A DNA stretch of 64,000 nt, taken from the NCBI GenBank assembly GCA_936450465.1, contig CAKZFU010000107.1:1-64000 (forward strand), read 5' to 3'. The notes below the pieces were generated by a model. That model saw nothing but the letters and a program-made list of their open reading frames with translations. It was not told where the DNA came from and made no database searches. Made by a program: the position numbers and the translations under genes. This DNA is from Gibbula magus (Eukaryota > Mollusca > Gastropoda > Trochida > Trochidae). Below, one piece after another: positions 38,358 to 51,892 of the stretch (position 1 is the first letter of the stretch; every line of letters starts with the position of its first letter).

Positions 38358-39619
38358 ATGAGCTTAACGGCACGGGTTGCCGATAAGACGGCAACCGATT
38401 CCAAAAGTGAATGCGTCTATGCGACCGGCAGGATGTGAGCTTCCATAGGAGACCATCAAAAGTTGTCTAGGCCAAAGTGACGTTTGGCCCAAAATTGGGC
38501 CTACAGGAATGACTATAACGGCACGGTTTACCCATAAGACGGTCACCGATTCCAAAAGTGAACGCGTCTATGCGACCGACAGGATGAGACCTTCCATAGG
38601 AGACCATCAAAAGTTGTCTAGGCCAAAGTCACCTTTTGGCCCATTTTTGGGCATGAGCTTAACGGCACGGGTTGCCGATAAGACGGCAACCGATTCCAAA
38701 AGTGAATGCGTCTATGCGACCGGCAGCATGTGAGCTTCCATAGGAGACCATCAAAAGTTGTCTAGGCCAAAGTGACTTTTGGCCCAAAATTGGGCCTACA
38801 GGAATGACTATAACGGCACGGTTTGCCCATAAGACGGTCACCGATTCCAAAAGTGAACGCGTCTATGCGACCGACAGGACGAGACCTTCCATAGGAGACC
38901 ATCAAAAGTTGTCTAGGCCAAAGTCACCTTTTGGCCCATTTTTGGGCATGAGCTTAACGGCACGGGTTGCCGATAAGACGGCAACCGATTCCAAAAGTGA
39001 ATGCGTCTATGCGACCGGCAGGATGTGAGCTTCCATAGGAGACCATCAAAAGTTGTCTAGGCCAAAGTGACTTTTGGCCCAAAATTGGGCCTACAGGAAT
39101 GACTATAACGGCACGGTTTGCCCATAAGACGGTCACCGATTCCAAAAGTGAATGCGTCTATGCGACCGACAGGACGAGACCTTCCATAGGAGACCATCAA
39201 AAGTTGTCTAGGCCAAAGTCACCTTTTGGCCCATTTTTGGGCATGAGCTTAACGGCACGGGTTGCCGATAAGACGGCAACCGATTCCAAAAGTGAATGCG
39301 TCTATGCGACCGGCAGGATGTGAGCTTCCATAGGAGACCATCAAAAGTTGTCTAGGCCAAAGTGACTTTTGGCCCAAAATTGGGCCTACAGGAATGACTA
39401 TAACGGCACGGTTTGCCCATAAGACTGTCACCGATTCCAAAAGTGAACGCGTCTATGCGACCGACAGGATGAGACCTTCCATAGGAGACCATCAAAAGTT
39501 GTCTAGGCCAAAGTCACCTTTTGGCCCATTTTTGGGCATGAGCTTAACGGCACGGGTTGCCGATAAGACGGCAACCGATTCCAAAAGTGAATGCGTCTAT
39601 GCGACCGGCAGGATGTGAG

Positions 39620-42600
39620 CTTCTATAGGAGACCATCAAAAGTTGTCTAGGCCAAAGTGACTTTTGGCCCAAAATTGGGCCTACAGGAATGACTATAACG
39701 GCACGGTTTGCCCATAAGACGGTCACCGATTCCAAAAGTGAACGCGTCTATGCGACCGACAGGATGAGACCTTCCATAGGAGACCATCAAAAGTTGTCTA
39801 GGCCAAAGTCACCTTTTGGCCCATTTTTGGGCATGAGCTTAACGGCACGGGTTGCCGATAAGACGGCAACCGATTCCAAAAGTGAATGCGTCTATGCGAC
39901 CGGCAGGATGTGAGCTTCCATAGGAGACCATCAAAAGTTGTCTAGGCCAAAGTGACTTTTGGCCCAAAATTGGGCCTACAGGAATGACTATAACGGCACG
40001 GTTTGCCCATAAGACGGTCACCGATTCCAAAAGTGAACGCGTCTATGCGACCGACAGGATGAGACCTTCCATAGGAGACCATCAAAAGTTGTCTAGGCCA
40101 AAGTCACCTTTTGGCCCATTTTTGGGCATGAGCTTAACGGCACGGGTTGCCGATAAGACGGCAACCGATTCCAAAAGTGAATGCGTCTATGCGACCGGCA
40201 GGATGTGAGCTTCCATAGGAGACCATCAAAAGTTGTCTAGGCCAAAGTGACTTTTGGCCCAAAATTGGGCCTACAGGAATGACTATAACGGCACGGTTTG
40301 CCCATAAGACGGTCACCGATTCCAAAAGTGAACGCGTCTATGCGACCGACAGGATGAGACCTTCCATAGGAGACCATCAAAAGTTGTCTAGGCCAAAGTC
40401 ACCTTTTGGCCCATTTTTGGGCATGAGCTTAACGGCACGGGTTGCCGATAAGACGGCAACCGATTCCAAAAGTGAATGCGTCTATGCGACCGGCAGGATG
40501 TGAGCTTCCATAGGAGACCATCAAAAGTTGTCTAGGCCAAAGTGACTTTTGGCCCAAAATTGGGCCTACAGGAATGACTATAACGGCACGGTTTGCCCAT
40601 AAGACGGTCACCGATTCCAAAAGTGAACGCGTCTATGCGACCGACAGGATGAGACCTTCCATAGGAGACCATCAAAAGTTGTCTAGGCCAAAGTCACCTT
40701 TTGGCCCATTTTTGGGCATGAGCTTAACGGCACGGGTTGCCGATAAGACGGCAACCGATTCCAAAAGTGAATGCGTCTATGCGACCGGCAGGATGTGAGC
40801 TTCCATAGGAGACCATCAAAAGTTGTCTAGGCCAAAGTGACTTTTGGCCCAAAATTGGGCCTACAGGAATGACTATAACGGCACGGTTTGCCCATAAGAC
40901 GGTCACCGATTCCAAAAGTGAACGCGTCTATGCGACCGACAGGATGAGACCTTCCATAGGAGACCATCAAAAGTTGTCTAGGCCAAAGTCACCTTTTGGC
41001 CCATTTTTGGGCATGAGCTTAACGGCACGGGTTGCCGATAAGACGGCAACCGATTCCAAAAGTGAATGCGTCTATACGACCGGCAGGATGTGAGCTTCCA
41101 TAGGAGACCATCAAAAGTTGTCTAGGCCAAAGTGACTTTTGGCCCAAAATTGGGCCTACAGGAATGACTATAACGGCACGGTTTGCCCATAAGACGGTCA
41201 CCGATTCCAAAAGTGAACACGTCTATGCGACCGACAGGATGAGACCTTCCATAGGAGACCATCAAAAGTTGTCTAGGCCAAAGTCACCTTTTGGCCCATT
41301 TTTGGGCATGAGCTTAACGGCACGGGTTGCCGATAAGACGGCAACCGATTCCAAAAGTGAATGCGTCTATGCGACCGGCAGGATGTGAGCTTCCATAGGA
41401 GACCATCAAAAGTTGTCTAGGCCAAAGTGACTTTTGGCCCAAAATTGGGCCTACAGGAATGACTATAACGGCACGGTTTGCCCATAAGACGGTCACCGAT
41501 TCCAAAAGTGAACGCGTCTATGCGACCGACAGGATGAGACCTTCCATAGGAGACCATCAAAAGTTGTCTAGGCCAAAGTCACCTTTTGGCCCATTTTTGG
41601 GCATGAGCTTAACGGCACGGGTTGCCGATAAGACGGCAACCGATTCCAAAAGTGAATGCGTCTATGCGACCGGCAGGATGTGAGCTTCTATAGGAGACCA
41701 TCAAAAGTTGTCTAGGCCAAAGTGACTTTTGGCCCAAAATTGGGCCTACAGGAATGACTATAACGGCACGGTTTGCCCATAAGACGGTCACCGATTCCAA
41801 AAGTGAACGCGTCTATGCGACCGACAGGATGAGACCTTCCATAGGAGACCATCAAAAGTTGTCTAGGCCAAAGTCACCTTTTGGCCCATTTTTGGGCATG
41901 AGCTTAACGGCACGGGTTGCCGATAAGACGGCAACCGATTCCAAAAGTGAATGCGTCTATGCGACCGGCAGGATGTGAGCTTCCATAGGAGACCATCAAA
42001 AGTTGTCTAGGCCAAAGTGACTTTTGGCCCAAAATTGGGCCTACAGGAATGACTATAACGGCACGGTTTGCCCATAAGACGGTCACCGATTCCAAAAGTG
42101 AACGCGTCTATGCGACCGACAGGATGAGACCTTCCATAGGAGACCATCAAAAGTTGTCTAGGCCAAAGTCACCTTTTGGCCCATTTTTGGGCATGAGCTT
42201 AACGGCACGGGTTGCCGATAAGACGGCAACCGATTCCAAAAGTGAATGCGTCTATGCGACCGGCAGGATGTGAGCTTCCATAGGAGACCATCAAAAGTTG
42301 TCTAGGCCAAAGTGACTTTTGGCCCAAAATTGGGCCTACAGGAATGACTATAACGGCACGGTTTGCCCATAAGACGGTCACCGATTCCAAAAGTGAACGC
42401 GTCTATGCGACCGACAGGATGAGACCTTCCATAGGAGACCATCAAAAGTTGTCTAGGCCAAAGTCACCTTTTGGCCCATTTTTGGGCATGAGCTTAACGG
42501 CACGGGTTGCCGATAAGACGGCAACCGATTCCAAAAGTGAATGCGTCTATGCGACCGGCAGGATGTGAGCTTCCATAGGAGACCATCAAAAGTTGTCTAG

Positions 42601-43300
42601 GCCAAAGTGACTTTTGGCCCAAAATTGGGCCTACAGGAATGACTATAACGGCACGGTTTGCCCATAAGACGGTCACCGATTCCAAAAGTGAACGCGTCTA
42701 TGCGACCGACAGGATGAGACCTTCCATAGGAGACCATCAAAAGTTGTCTAGGCCAAAGTCACCTTTTGGCCCATTTTTGGGCATGAGCTTAACGGCACGG
42801 GTTGCCGATAAGACGGCAACCGATTCCAAAAGTGAATGCGTCTATGCGACCGGCAGGATGTGAGCTTCCATAGGAGACCATCAAAAGTTGTCTAGGCCAA
42901 AGTGACTTTTGGCCCAAAATTGGGCCTACAGGAATGACTATAACGGCACGGTTTGCCCATAAGACGGTCACCGATTCCAAAAGTGAACGCGTCTATGCGA
43001 CCGACAGGATGAGACCTTCCATAGGAGACCATCAAAAGTTGTCTAGGCCAAAGTCACCTTTTGGCCCATTTTTGGGCATGAGCTTAACGGCACGGGTTGC
43101 CGATAAGACGGCAACCGATTCCAAAAGTGAATGCGTCTATACGACCGGCAGGATGTGAGCTTCCATAGGAGACCATCAAAAGTTGTCTAGGCCAAAGTGA
43201 CTTTTGGCCCAAAATTGGGCCTACAGGAATGACTATAACGGCACGGTTTGCCCATAAGACGGTCACCGATTCAAAAAGTGAACACGTCTATGCGACCGAC
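39620..43300. repeat. 2,065-bp seven-dimer higher-order repeat
   Basis: CTTCTATAGG at 39620/41685, TCTATACGACC near 41073/43138 and AACACG in A' at 41216/43281 are all 2,065 bp apart. The copies are otherwise almost identical. The second copy carries a private TTCAAAAAGTG near 43270. This unit is unrelated to the 2,064-bp repeat in the AB block; the similar size follows from both being close to 14 monomers. Confidence 0.9.
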
Positions 43301-43855
43301 AGGATGAGACCTTCCATAGGAGACCATCAAAAGTTGTCTAGGCCAAAGTCACCTTTTGGCCCATTTTTGGGCATGAGCTTAACGGCACGGGTTGCCGATA
43401 AGACGGCAACCGATTCCAAAAGTGAATGCGTCTATGCGACCGGCAGGATGTGAGCTTCCATAGGAGACCATCAAAAGTTGTCTAGGCCAAAGTGACTTTT
43501 GGCCCAAAATTGGGCCTACAGGAATGACTATAACGGCACGGTTTGCCCATAAGACGGTCACCGATTCCAAAAGTGAACGCGTCTATGCGACCGACAGGAT
43601 GAGACCTTCCATAGGAGACCATCAAAAGTTGTCTAGGCCAAAGTCACCTTTTGGCCCATTTTTGGGCATGAGCTTAACGGCACGGGTTGCCGATAAGACG
43701 GCAACCGATTCCAAAAGTGAATGCGTCTATGCGACCGGCAGGATGTGAGCTTCCATAGGAGACCATCAAAAGTTGTCTAGGCCAAAGTGACTTTTGGCCC
43801 AAAATTGGGCCTACAGGAATGACTATAACGGCACGGTTTGCCCATAAGACGGTCA

Positions 43856-44462
43856 CCGATTCCAAAAGTGAACGAGTCTATGCGACCGACAGGATGAGAC
43901 CTTCCATAGGAGACCATCAAAAGTTGTCTAGGCCAAAGTCACCTTTTGGCCCATTTTTGGGCATGAGCTTAACGGCACGGGTTGCCGATAAGACGGCAAC
44001 CGATTCCAAAAGTGAATGCGTCTATGCTACCGGCAGGATGTGAGCTTCCATAGGAGACCATCAAAAGTTGTCTAGGCCAAAGTGACTTTTGGCCCAAAAT
44101 TGGGCCTACAGGAATGACTATAACGGCACGGTTTGCCCATAAGAGGGTCACCGATTCCAAAAGTGAACGCGTCTTTGGACCGACAGGATGAGACCTTCCA
44201 TAGGAGACCATCAAAAGTTGTCTAGGCCAAAGTCACCTTTTGGCCCATTTTTGGGCATGAGCTTAACGGCACGGGTTGCCGATAAGACGGCAACCGATTC
44301 CAAAAGTGAATGCGTCTATGCGATCGGCAGGATGTGAGCTTCCATAGGAGACCATCAAAAGTTGTCTAGGCCAAAGTGACTTTTGGCCCAAAATTGGGCC
44401 TACAGGAATGACTATAACGGCACGGTTTGCCCATTAGACGGTCACCGATTCCAAAAGTGAAC
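43856..44462. repeat. Short divergent island within the A'B' block
   Basis: Six uncommon changes fall in about 600 bp: GAACGAGTC near 43875, TATGCTACC near 44028, AAGAGGGTC near 44143, GTCTTTGGACC near 44172 (one base shorter than normal), GCGATCGG near 44322 and CCCATTAGAC near 44431. Neighbouring segments have roughly one private change per several hundred bases or fewer. The island sits between the 2,065-bp and 1,626-bp higher-order repeats and may be a stretch that neither amplification overwrote. Confidence 0.75.
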
Positions 44463-44937
44463 GCGTCTATGCGACCGACAGGATGAGACCTTCCATAGGA
44501 GACCATCAAAAGTTGTCTAGGCCAAAGTCACCTTTTGGCCCATTTTTGGGCATGAGCTTAACGGCACGGGTTGCCGATAAGACGGCAACCGATTCCAAAA
44601 GTGAATGCGTCTATGCGACCGACAGGATGTGAGCTTCCATAGGAGACCATCAAAAGTTGTCTAGGCCAAAGTGACTTTTGGCCCAAAATTGGGCCTACAG
44701 GAATGACTATAACGGCACGGTTTGCCCATAAGACGGTCACCGATTCCAAAAGTGAACGCGTCTATGCGACCGACAGGATGAGACCTTCCATAGGAGACCA
44801 TCAAAAGTTGTCTAGGCCAAAGTCACCTTTTGGCCCATTTTTGGGCATGAGCTTAACGGCACGGGTTGCCGATAAGACGGCAACCGATTCCAAAAGTGAA
44901 TGCGTCTATGCGACCGGCAGGATGTGAGCTTCCATAG

Positions 44938-47880
44938 GAGTCCATCAAAAGTTGTCTAGGCCAAAGTGAGTTTTGGCCCAAAATTGGGCCTACAGGAATG
45001 ACTATAACGGCACGGTTTGCCCATAAGACGGTCACCGATTCCAAAAGTGAACGCGTCTATGCGACCGACAGGATGAGACCTTCCATAGGAGACCATCAAA
45101 AGTTTTCTAGGCCAAAGTCACCTTTTGGCCCATTTTTGGGCATGAGCTTAACGGCACGGGTTGCCGATAAGACGGCAACCGATTCCAAAAGTGAATGCGT
45201 CTATGCGACCGGCAGGATGTGAGCTTCCATAGGAGACCATCAAAAGTTGTCTAGGCCAAAGTGACTTTTGGCCCAAAATTGGGCCTACAGGAATGACTAT
45301 AACGGCACGGTTTGCCAATAAGACGGTCACCGATTCCAAAAGTGAACGCATCTATGCGACCGACAGGATGAGACCTTCCATAGGAGACCATCAAAAGTTG
45401 TCTAGGCCAAAGTGACTTTTGGCCCAAAATTGGGCCTACAGGAATGACTATAACGGCACGGTTTGCCCATAAGACGGTCACCGATTCCAAAAGTGAACGC
45501 GTCTATGCGACCGACAGGATGAGACCTTCCATAGGAGACCATCAAAAGTTGTCTAGGCCAAAGTCACCTTTTGGCCCATTTTTGGGCATGAGCTTAACGG
45601 CACGGGTTGCCGATAAGACGGCAACCGATTCCAAAAGTGAATGCGTCTATGCGACCGGCAGGATGTGAGCTTCCATAGGAGACCATCAAAAGTTGTCTAG
45701 GCCAAAGTGAGTTTTGGCCCAAAATTGGGCCTACAGGAATGACTATAACGGCACGGTTTGCCCATAAGACGGTCACCGATTCCAAAAGTGAACGCGTCTA
45801 TGCGACCGACAGGATGAGACCTTCCATAGGAGACCATCAAAAGTTGTCTAGGCCAAAGTCACCTTTTGGCCCATTTTTGGGCATGAGCTTAACGGCACGG
45901 GTTGCCGATAAGACGGCAACCGATTCCAAAAGTGAATGCGTCTATGCGACCGGCAGGATGTGAGCTTCCATAGGAGACCATCAAAAGTTGTCTAGGCCAA
46001 AGTGACTTTTGGCCCAAAATTGGGCCTACAGGAATGACTATAACGGCACGGTTTGCCCATAAGACGGTCACCGATTCCAAAAGTGAACGCGTCTATGCGA
46101 CCGACAGGATGAGACCTTCCATAGGAGACCATCAAAAGTTGTCTAGGCCAAAGTCACCTTTTGGCCCATTTTTGGGCATGAGCTTAACGGCACGGGTTGC
46201 CGATAAGACGGCAACCGATTCCAAAAGTGAATGCGTCTATGCGACCGGCAGGATGTGAGCTTCCATAGGAGACCATCAAAAGTTGTCTAGGCCAAAGTGA
46301 CTTTTGGCCCAAAATTGGGCCTACAGGAATGACTATAACGGCACGGTTTGCCTATAAGACGGTCACCGATTCCAAAAGTGAACGCGTCTATGCGACCGAC
46401 AGGATGAGACCTTCCATAGGAGACCATCAAAAGTTGTCTAGGCCAAAGTCACCTTTTGGCCCATTTTTGGGCATGAGCTTAACGGCACGGGTTGCCGATA
46501 AGACGGCAACCGATTCCAAAAGTGAATGCGTCTATGCGACCGGCAGGATGTGAGCTTCCATAGGAGTCCATCAAAAGTTGTCTAGGCCAAAGTGAGTTTT
46601 GGCCCAAAATTGGGCCTACAGGAATGACTATAACGGCACGGTTTGCCCATAAGACGGTCACCGATTCCAAAAGTGAACGCGTCTATGCGACCGACAGGAT
46701 GAGACCTTCCATAGGAGACCATCAAAAGTTTTCTAGGCCAAAGTCACCTTTTGGCCCATTTTTGGGCATGAGCTTAACGGCACGGGTTGCCGATAAGACG
46801 GCAACCGATTCCAAAAGTGAATGCGTCTATGCGACCGGCAGGATGTGAGCTTCCATAGGAGACCATCAAAAGTTGTCTAGGCCAAAGTGACTTTTGGCCC
46901 AAAATTGGGCCTACAGGAATGACTATAACGGCACGGTTTGCCCATAAGACGGTCACCGATTCCAAAAGTGAACGCATCTATGCGACCGACAGGATGAGAC
47001 CTTCCATAGGAGACCATCAAAAGTTGTCTAGGCCAAAGTGACTTTTGGCCCAAAATTGGGCCTACAGGAATGACTATAACGGCACGGTTTGCCCATAAGA
47101 CGGTCACCGATTCCAAAAGTGAACGCGTCTATGCGACCGACAGGATGAGACCTTCCATAGGAGACCATCAAAAGTTGTCTAGGCCAAAGTCACCTTTTGG
47201 CCCATTTTTGGGCATGAGCTTAACGGCACGGGTTGCCGATAAGACGGCAACCGATTCCAAAAGTGAATGCGTCTATGCGACCGGCAGGATGTGAGCTTCC
47301 ATAGGAGACCATCAAAAGTTGTCTAGGCCAAAGTGACTTTTGGCCCAAAATTGGGCCTACAGGAATGACTATAACGGCACGGTTTGCCCATAAGACGGTC
47401 ACCGATTCCAAAAGTGAACGCGTCTATGCGACCGACAGGATGAGACCTTCCATAGGAGACCATCAAAAGTTGTCTAGGCCAAAGTCACCTTTTGGCCCAT
47501 TTTTGGGCATGAGCTTAACGGCACGGGTTGCCCATAAGACGGCAACCGATTCCAAAAGTGAATGCGTCTATGCGACCGGCAGGATGTGAGCTTCCATAGG
47601 AGACCATCAAAAGTTGTCTAGGCCAAAGTGACGTTTGGCCCAAAATTGGGCCTACAGGAATGACTATAACGGCACGGTTTGCCTATAAGACGGTCACCGA
47701 TTCCAAAAGTGAACGCGTCTATGCGACCGACAGGATGAGACCTTCCATAGGAGACCATCAAAAGTTGTCTAGGCCAAAGTCACCTTTTGGCCCATTTTTG
47801 GGCATGAGCTTAACGGCACGGGTTGCCGATAAGACGGCAACCGATTCCAAAAGTGAATGCGTCTATGCGACCGGCAGGAT
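44938..47880. repeat. 1,626-bp eleven-monomer higher-order repeat
   Basis: GAGTCCATC at 44938/46564, GTGAGTTTTGG at 44966/46592, AGTTTTCTAG at 45101/46727 and GAACGCATC near 45345/46971 are all 1,626 bp apart (five dimers plus one A'). Each copy contains an A'-A' junction (near 45.37 and 47.00 kb). GCCTATAAG occurs near 46.35 and 47.68 kb, 1,331 bp apart, so the second copy has lost one 295-bp dimer. Confidence 0.88.
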
Positions 47881-49227
47881 GTGAGCTTCCATAGGAGACC
47901 ATCAAAAGTTGTCTAGGCCAAAGTGACTTTTGGCCCAAAATTGGGCCTACAGGAATGACTATAACAGCACGGTTTGCCCATAAGACGGTCACCGATTCCA
48001 AAAGTGAACGCGTCTATGCGACCGACAGGATGAGACCTTCCATAGGAGACCATCAAAAGTTGTCTAGGCCAAAGTCACCTTTTGGCCCATTTTTGGGCAT
48101 GAGCTTAACGGCACGGGTTGCCGATAAGACGGCAACCGATTCCAAAAGTGAATGCGTCTATGCGACCGGCAGGATGTGAGCTTCCATAGGAGACCATCAA
48201 AAGTTGTCTAGGCCAAAGTGACTTTTGGCCCAAAATTGGGCCTACAGGAATGACTATAACGGCACGGTTTGCCCATAAGACGGTCACCGATTCCAAAAGT
48301 GAACGCGTCTATGCGACCGACAGGATGAGACCTTCCATAGGAGACCATCAAAAGTTGTCTAGGCCAAAGTCACCTTTTGGCCCATTTTTGGGCATGAGCT
48401 TAACGGCACGGGTTGCCGATAAGACGGCAACCGATTCCAAAAGTGAATGCGTCTATGCGACCGGCAGGATGTGAGCTTCCATAGGAGACCATCAAAAGTT
48501 GTCTAGGCCAAAGTGACTTTTGGCCCAAAATTGGGCCTACAGGAATGACTATAACGGCACGGTTTGCCCATAAGACGGTCACCGATTCCAAAAGTGAACG
48601 CGTCTATGCGACCGACAGGATGAGACCTTCCATAGGAGACCATCAAAAGTTGTCTAGGCCAAAGTCACCTTTTGGCCCATTTTTTGGCATGAGCTTAACG
48701 GCACGGGTTGCCGATAAGACGGCAACCGATTCCAAAAGTGAATGCGTCTATGCGACCGGCAGGATGTGAGCTTCCATAGGAGACCATCAAAAGTTGTCTA
48801 GGCCAAAGTGACTTTTGGCCCAAAATTGGGCCTACAGGAATGACTATAACGGCACGGTTTGCCCATAAGACGGTCACCGATTCCAAAAGTGAACGCGTCT
48901 ATGCGACCGACAGGATGAGACCTTCCATAGGAGACCATCAAAAGTTGTCTAGGCCAAAGTCACCTTTTGGCCCATTTTTGGGCATGAGCTTAACGGCACG
49001 GGTTGCCGATAAGACGGCAACCGATTCCAAAAGTGAATGCGTCTATGCGACCGGCAAGATGTGAGCTTCCATAGGAGACCATCAAAAGTTGTCTAGGCCA
49101 AAGTGACTTTTGGCCCAAAATTGGGCCTACAGGAATGACTATAACGGCACGGTTTGCCCATAAGACGGTCACCGATTCCAAAAGTGAACGCGTCTATGCG
49201 ACCGACAGGATGAGACCTTCCATAGGA

Positions 49228-51890
49228 GACCATCAAGAGTTGTCTAGGCCAAAGTCACCTTTTGGCCCATTTTTGGGCATGAGCTTAACGGCACGGGTTG
49301 CCGATAAGACGGCAACCGATTCCAAAAGTGAATGCGTCTATGCGACGGGCAGGATGTGAGCTTCCATAGGAGACCATCAAAAGTTGTCTAGGCCAAAGTG
49401 ACTTTTGGCCCAAAATTGGGCCTACAGGAATGACTATAACGGCACGGTTTGCCCATAAGAGGGTCACCGATTCAAAAAGTGAACGCGTCTATGCGACCGA
49501 CAGGATGAGACCTTCCATAGGAGACCATCAAAAGTTGTCTAGGCCAAAGTCACCTTTTGGCCCATTTTTGGGCATGAGCTTAACGGCACGGGTTGCCGAT
49601 AAGACGGCAACCGATTCCAAAAGTGAATGCGTCTATGCGACCGGCAGGATGTGAGCTTCCATAGGAGACCATCAAAAGTTGTCTAGGCCAAAGTGACTTT
49701 TGGCCCAAAATTGGGCCTACAGGAATGACTATAACGGCACGGTTTGCCCATAAGACGGTCACCGATTCCAAAAGTGAACGCGTCTATGCGACCGACAGGA
49801 TGAGACCTTCCATAGGAGACCATCAAAAGTTGTCTAGGCCAAAGTCACCTTTTGGCCCATTTTTGGGCATGAGCTTAACGGCACGGGTTGCCGATAAGAC
49901 GGCAACCGATTCCAAAAGTGAATGCGTCTATGCGACCGACAGGATGTGAGCTTCCATAGGAGACCATCAAAAGTTGTCTAGGCCAAAGTGACTTTTGGCC
50001 CAAAATTGGGCCTACAGGAATGACTATAACGGCACGGTTTGCCCATAAGACGGTCACCGATTCCAAAAGTGAACGCGTCTATGCGACCGACAGGATGAGA
50101 CCTTCCATAGGAGACCATCAAAAGTTGTCTAGGCCAAAGTCACCTTTTGGCCCATTTTTGGGCATGAGCTTAACGGCACGGGTTGCCGATAAGACGGCAA
50201 CCGATTCCAAAAGTGAATGCGTCTATGCGACCGGCAGGATGTGAGCTTCCATAGGAGACCATCAAAAGTTGTCTAGGCCAAAGTGACTTTTGGCCCAAAA
50301 TTGGGCCTACAGGAATGACTATAACGGCACGGTTTGCCCATAAGACGGTCACCGATTCCAAAAGTGAACGCGTCTATGCGACCGACAGGATGAGACCTTC
50401 CATAGGAGACCATCAAAAGTTGTCTAGGCCAAAGTCACCTTTTGGCCCATTTTTGGGCATGAGCTTAACGGCACGGGTTGCCGATAAGACGGCAACCGAT
50501 TCCAAAAGTGAATGCGTCTATGCGACCGGCAGGATGTGAGCTTCCATAGGAGACCATCAAAAGTTGTCTAGGCCAAAGTGACTTTTGGCCCAAAATTGGG
50601 CCTACAGGAATGACTATAACGGCACGGTTTGCCCATAAGACGGTCACCGATTCCAAAAGTGAACGCGTCTATGCGACCGACAGGATGAGACCTTCCATAG
50701 GAGACCATCAAGAGTTGTCTAGGCCAAAGTCACCTTTTGGCCCATTTTTGGGCATGAGCTTAACGGCACGGGTTGCCGATAAGACGGCAACCGATTCCAA
50801 AAGTGAATGCGTCTATGCGACCGGCAGGATGTGAGCTTCCATAGGAGACCATCAAAAGTTGTCTAGGCCAAAGTGACTTTTGGCCCAAAATTGGGCCTAC
50901 AGGAATGACTATAACGGCACGGTTTGCCCATAAGAGGGTCACCGATTCCAAAAGTGAACGCGTCTATGCGACCGACAGGATGAGACCTTCCATAGGAGAC
51001 CATCAAAAGTTGTCTAGGCCAAAGTCACCTTTTGGCCCATTTTTGGGCATGAGCTTAACGGCACGGGTTGCCGATAAGACGGCAACCGATTCCAAAAGTG
51101 AATGCGTCTATGCGACCGGCAGGATGTGAGCTTCCATAGGAGACCATCAAAAGTTGTCTAGGCCAAAGTGACTTTTGGCCCAAAATTGGGCCTACAGGAA
51201 TGACTATAACGGCACGGTTTGCCCATAAGACGGTCACCGATTCCAAAAGTGAACGCGTCTATGCGACCGACAGGATGAGACCTTCCATAGGAGACCATCA
51301 AAAGTTGTCTAGGCCAAAGTCACCTTTTGGCCCATTTTTGGGCATGAGCTTAACGGCACGGGTTGCCGATAAGACGGCAACCGATTCCAAAAGTGAATGC
51401 GTCTATGCGACCGGCAGGATGTGAGCTTCCATAGGAGACCATCAAAAGTTGTCTAGGCCAAAGTGACTTTTGGCCCAAAATTGGGCCTACAGGAATGACT
51501 ATAACGGCACGGTTTGCCCATAAGACGGTCACCGATTCCAAAAGTGAACGCGTCTATGCGACCGACAGGATGAGACCTTCCATAGGAGACCATCAAAAGT
51601 TGTCTAGGCCAAAGTCACCTTTTGGCCCATTTTTGGGCATGAGCTTAACGGCACGGGTTGCCGATAAGACGGCAACCGATTCCAAAAGTGAATGCGTCTA
51701 TGCGACCGGCAGGATGTGAGCTTCCATAGGAGACCATCAAAAGTTGTCTAGGCCAAAGTGACTTTTGGCCCAAAATTGGGCCTACAGGAATGACTATAAC
51801 GGCACGGTTTGCCCATAAGACGGTCACCGATTCCAAAAGTGAACGCGTCTATGCGACCGACAGGATGAGACCTTCCATAGGAGACCATCA
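49228..51890. repeat. 1,475-bp five-dimer higher-order repeat
   Basis: CATCAAGAGTTG at 49231/50706 and TAAGAGGGTC at 49456/50931 are 1,475 bp apart. Differences such as TTCAAAAAG near 49471 and a GACGGGCAGG change near 49345 are private to the first copy. Extent at both ends is uncertain because flanking dimers carry few markers. Confidence 0.8.
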
Positions 51891-51892
51891 AA

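Noticed and set aside
36724..39430. Another 2,655-bp repeat from AAGACTGTC at about 36.77 and 39.42 kb
   Set aside because: Only this one variant supports it. The neighbouring markers between the two sites, such as ATGATCTT and TTTGTCCAT, are not shared, so recurrence by chance or conversion is as likely.
8991..43300. Treating the 2,064-bp and 2,065-bp higher-order repeats as one family
   Set aside because: They use different monomer subfamilies, share no markers, and have different composition (14 monomers with A-A-A against seven regular dimers). The similar length is coincidental.
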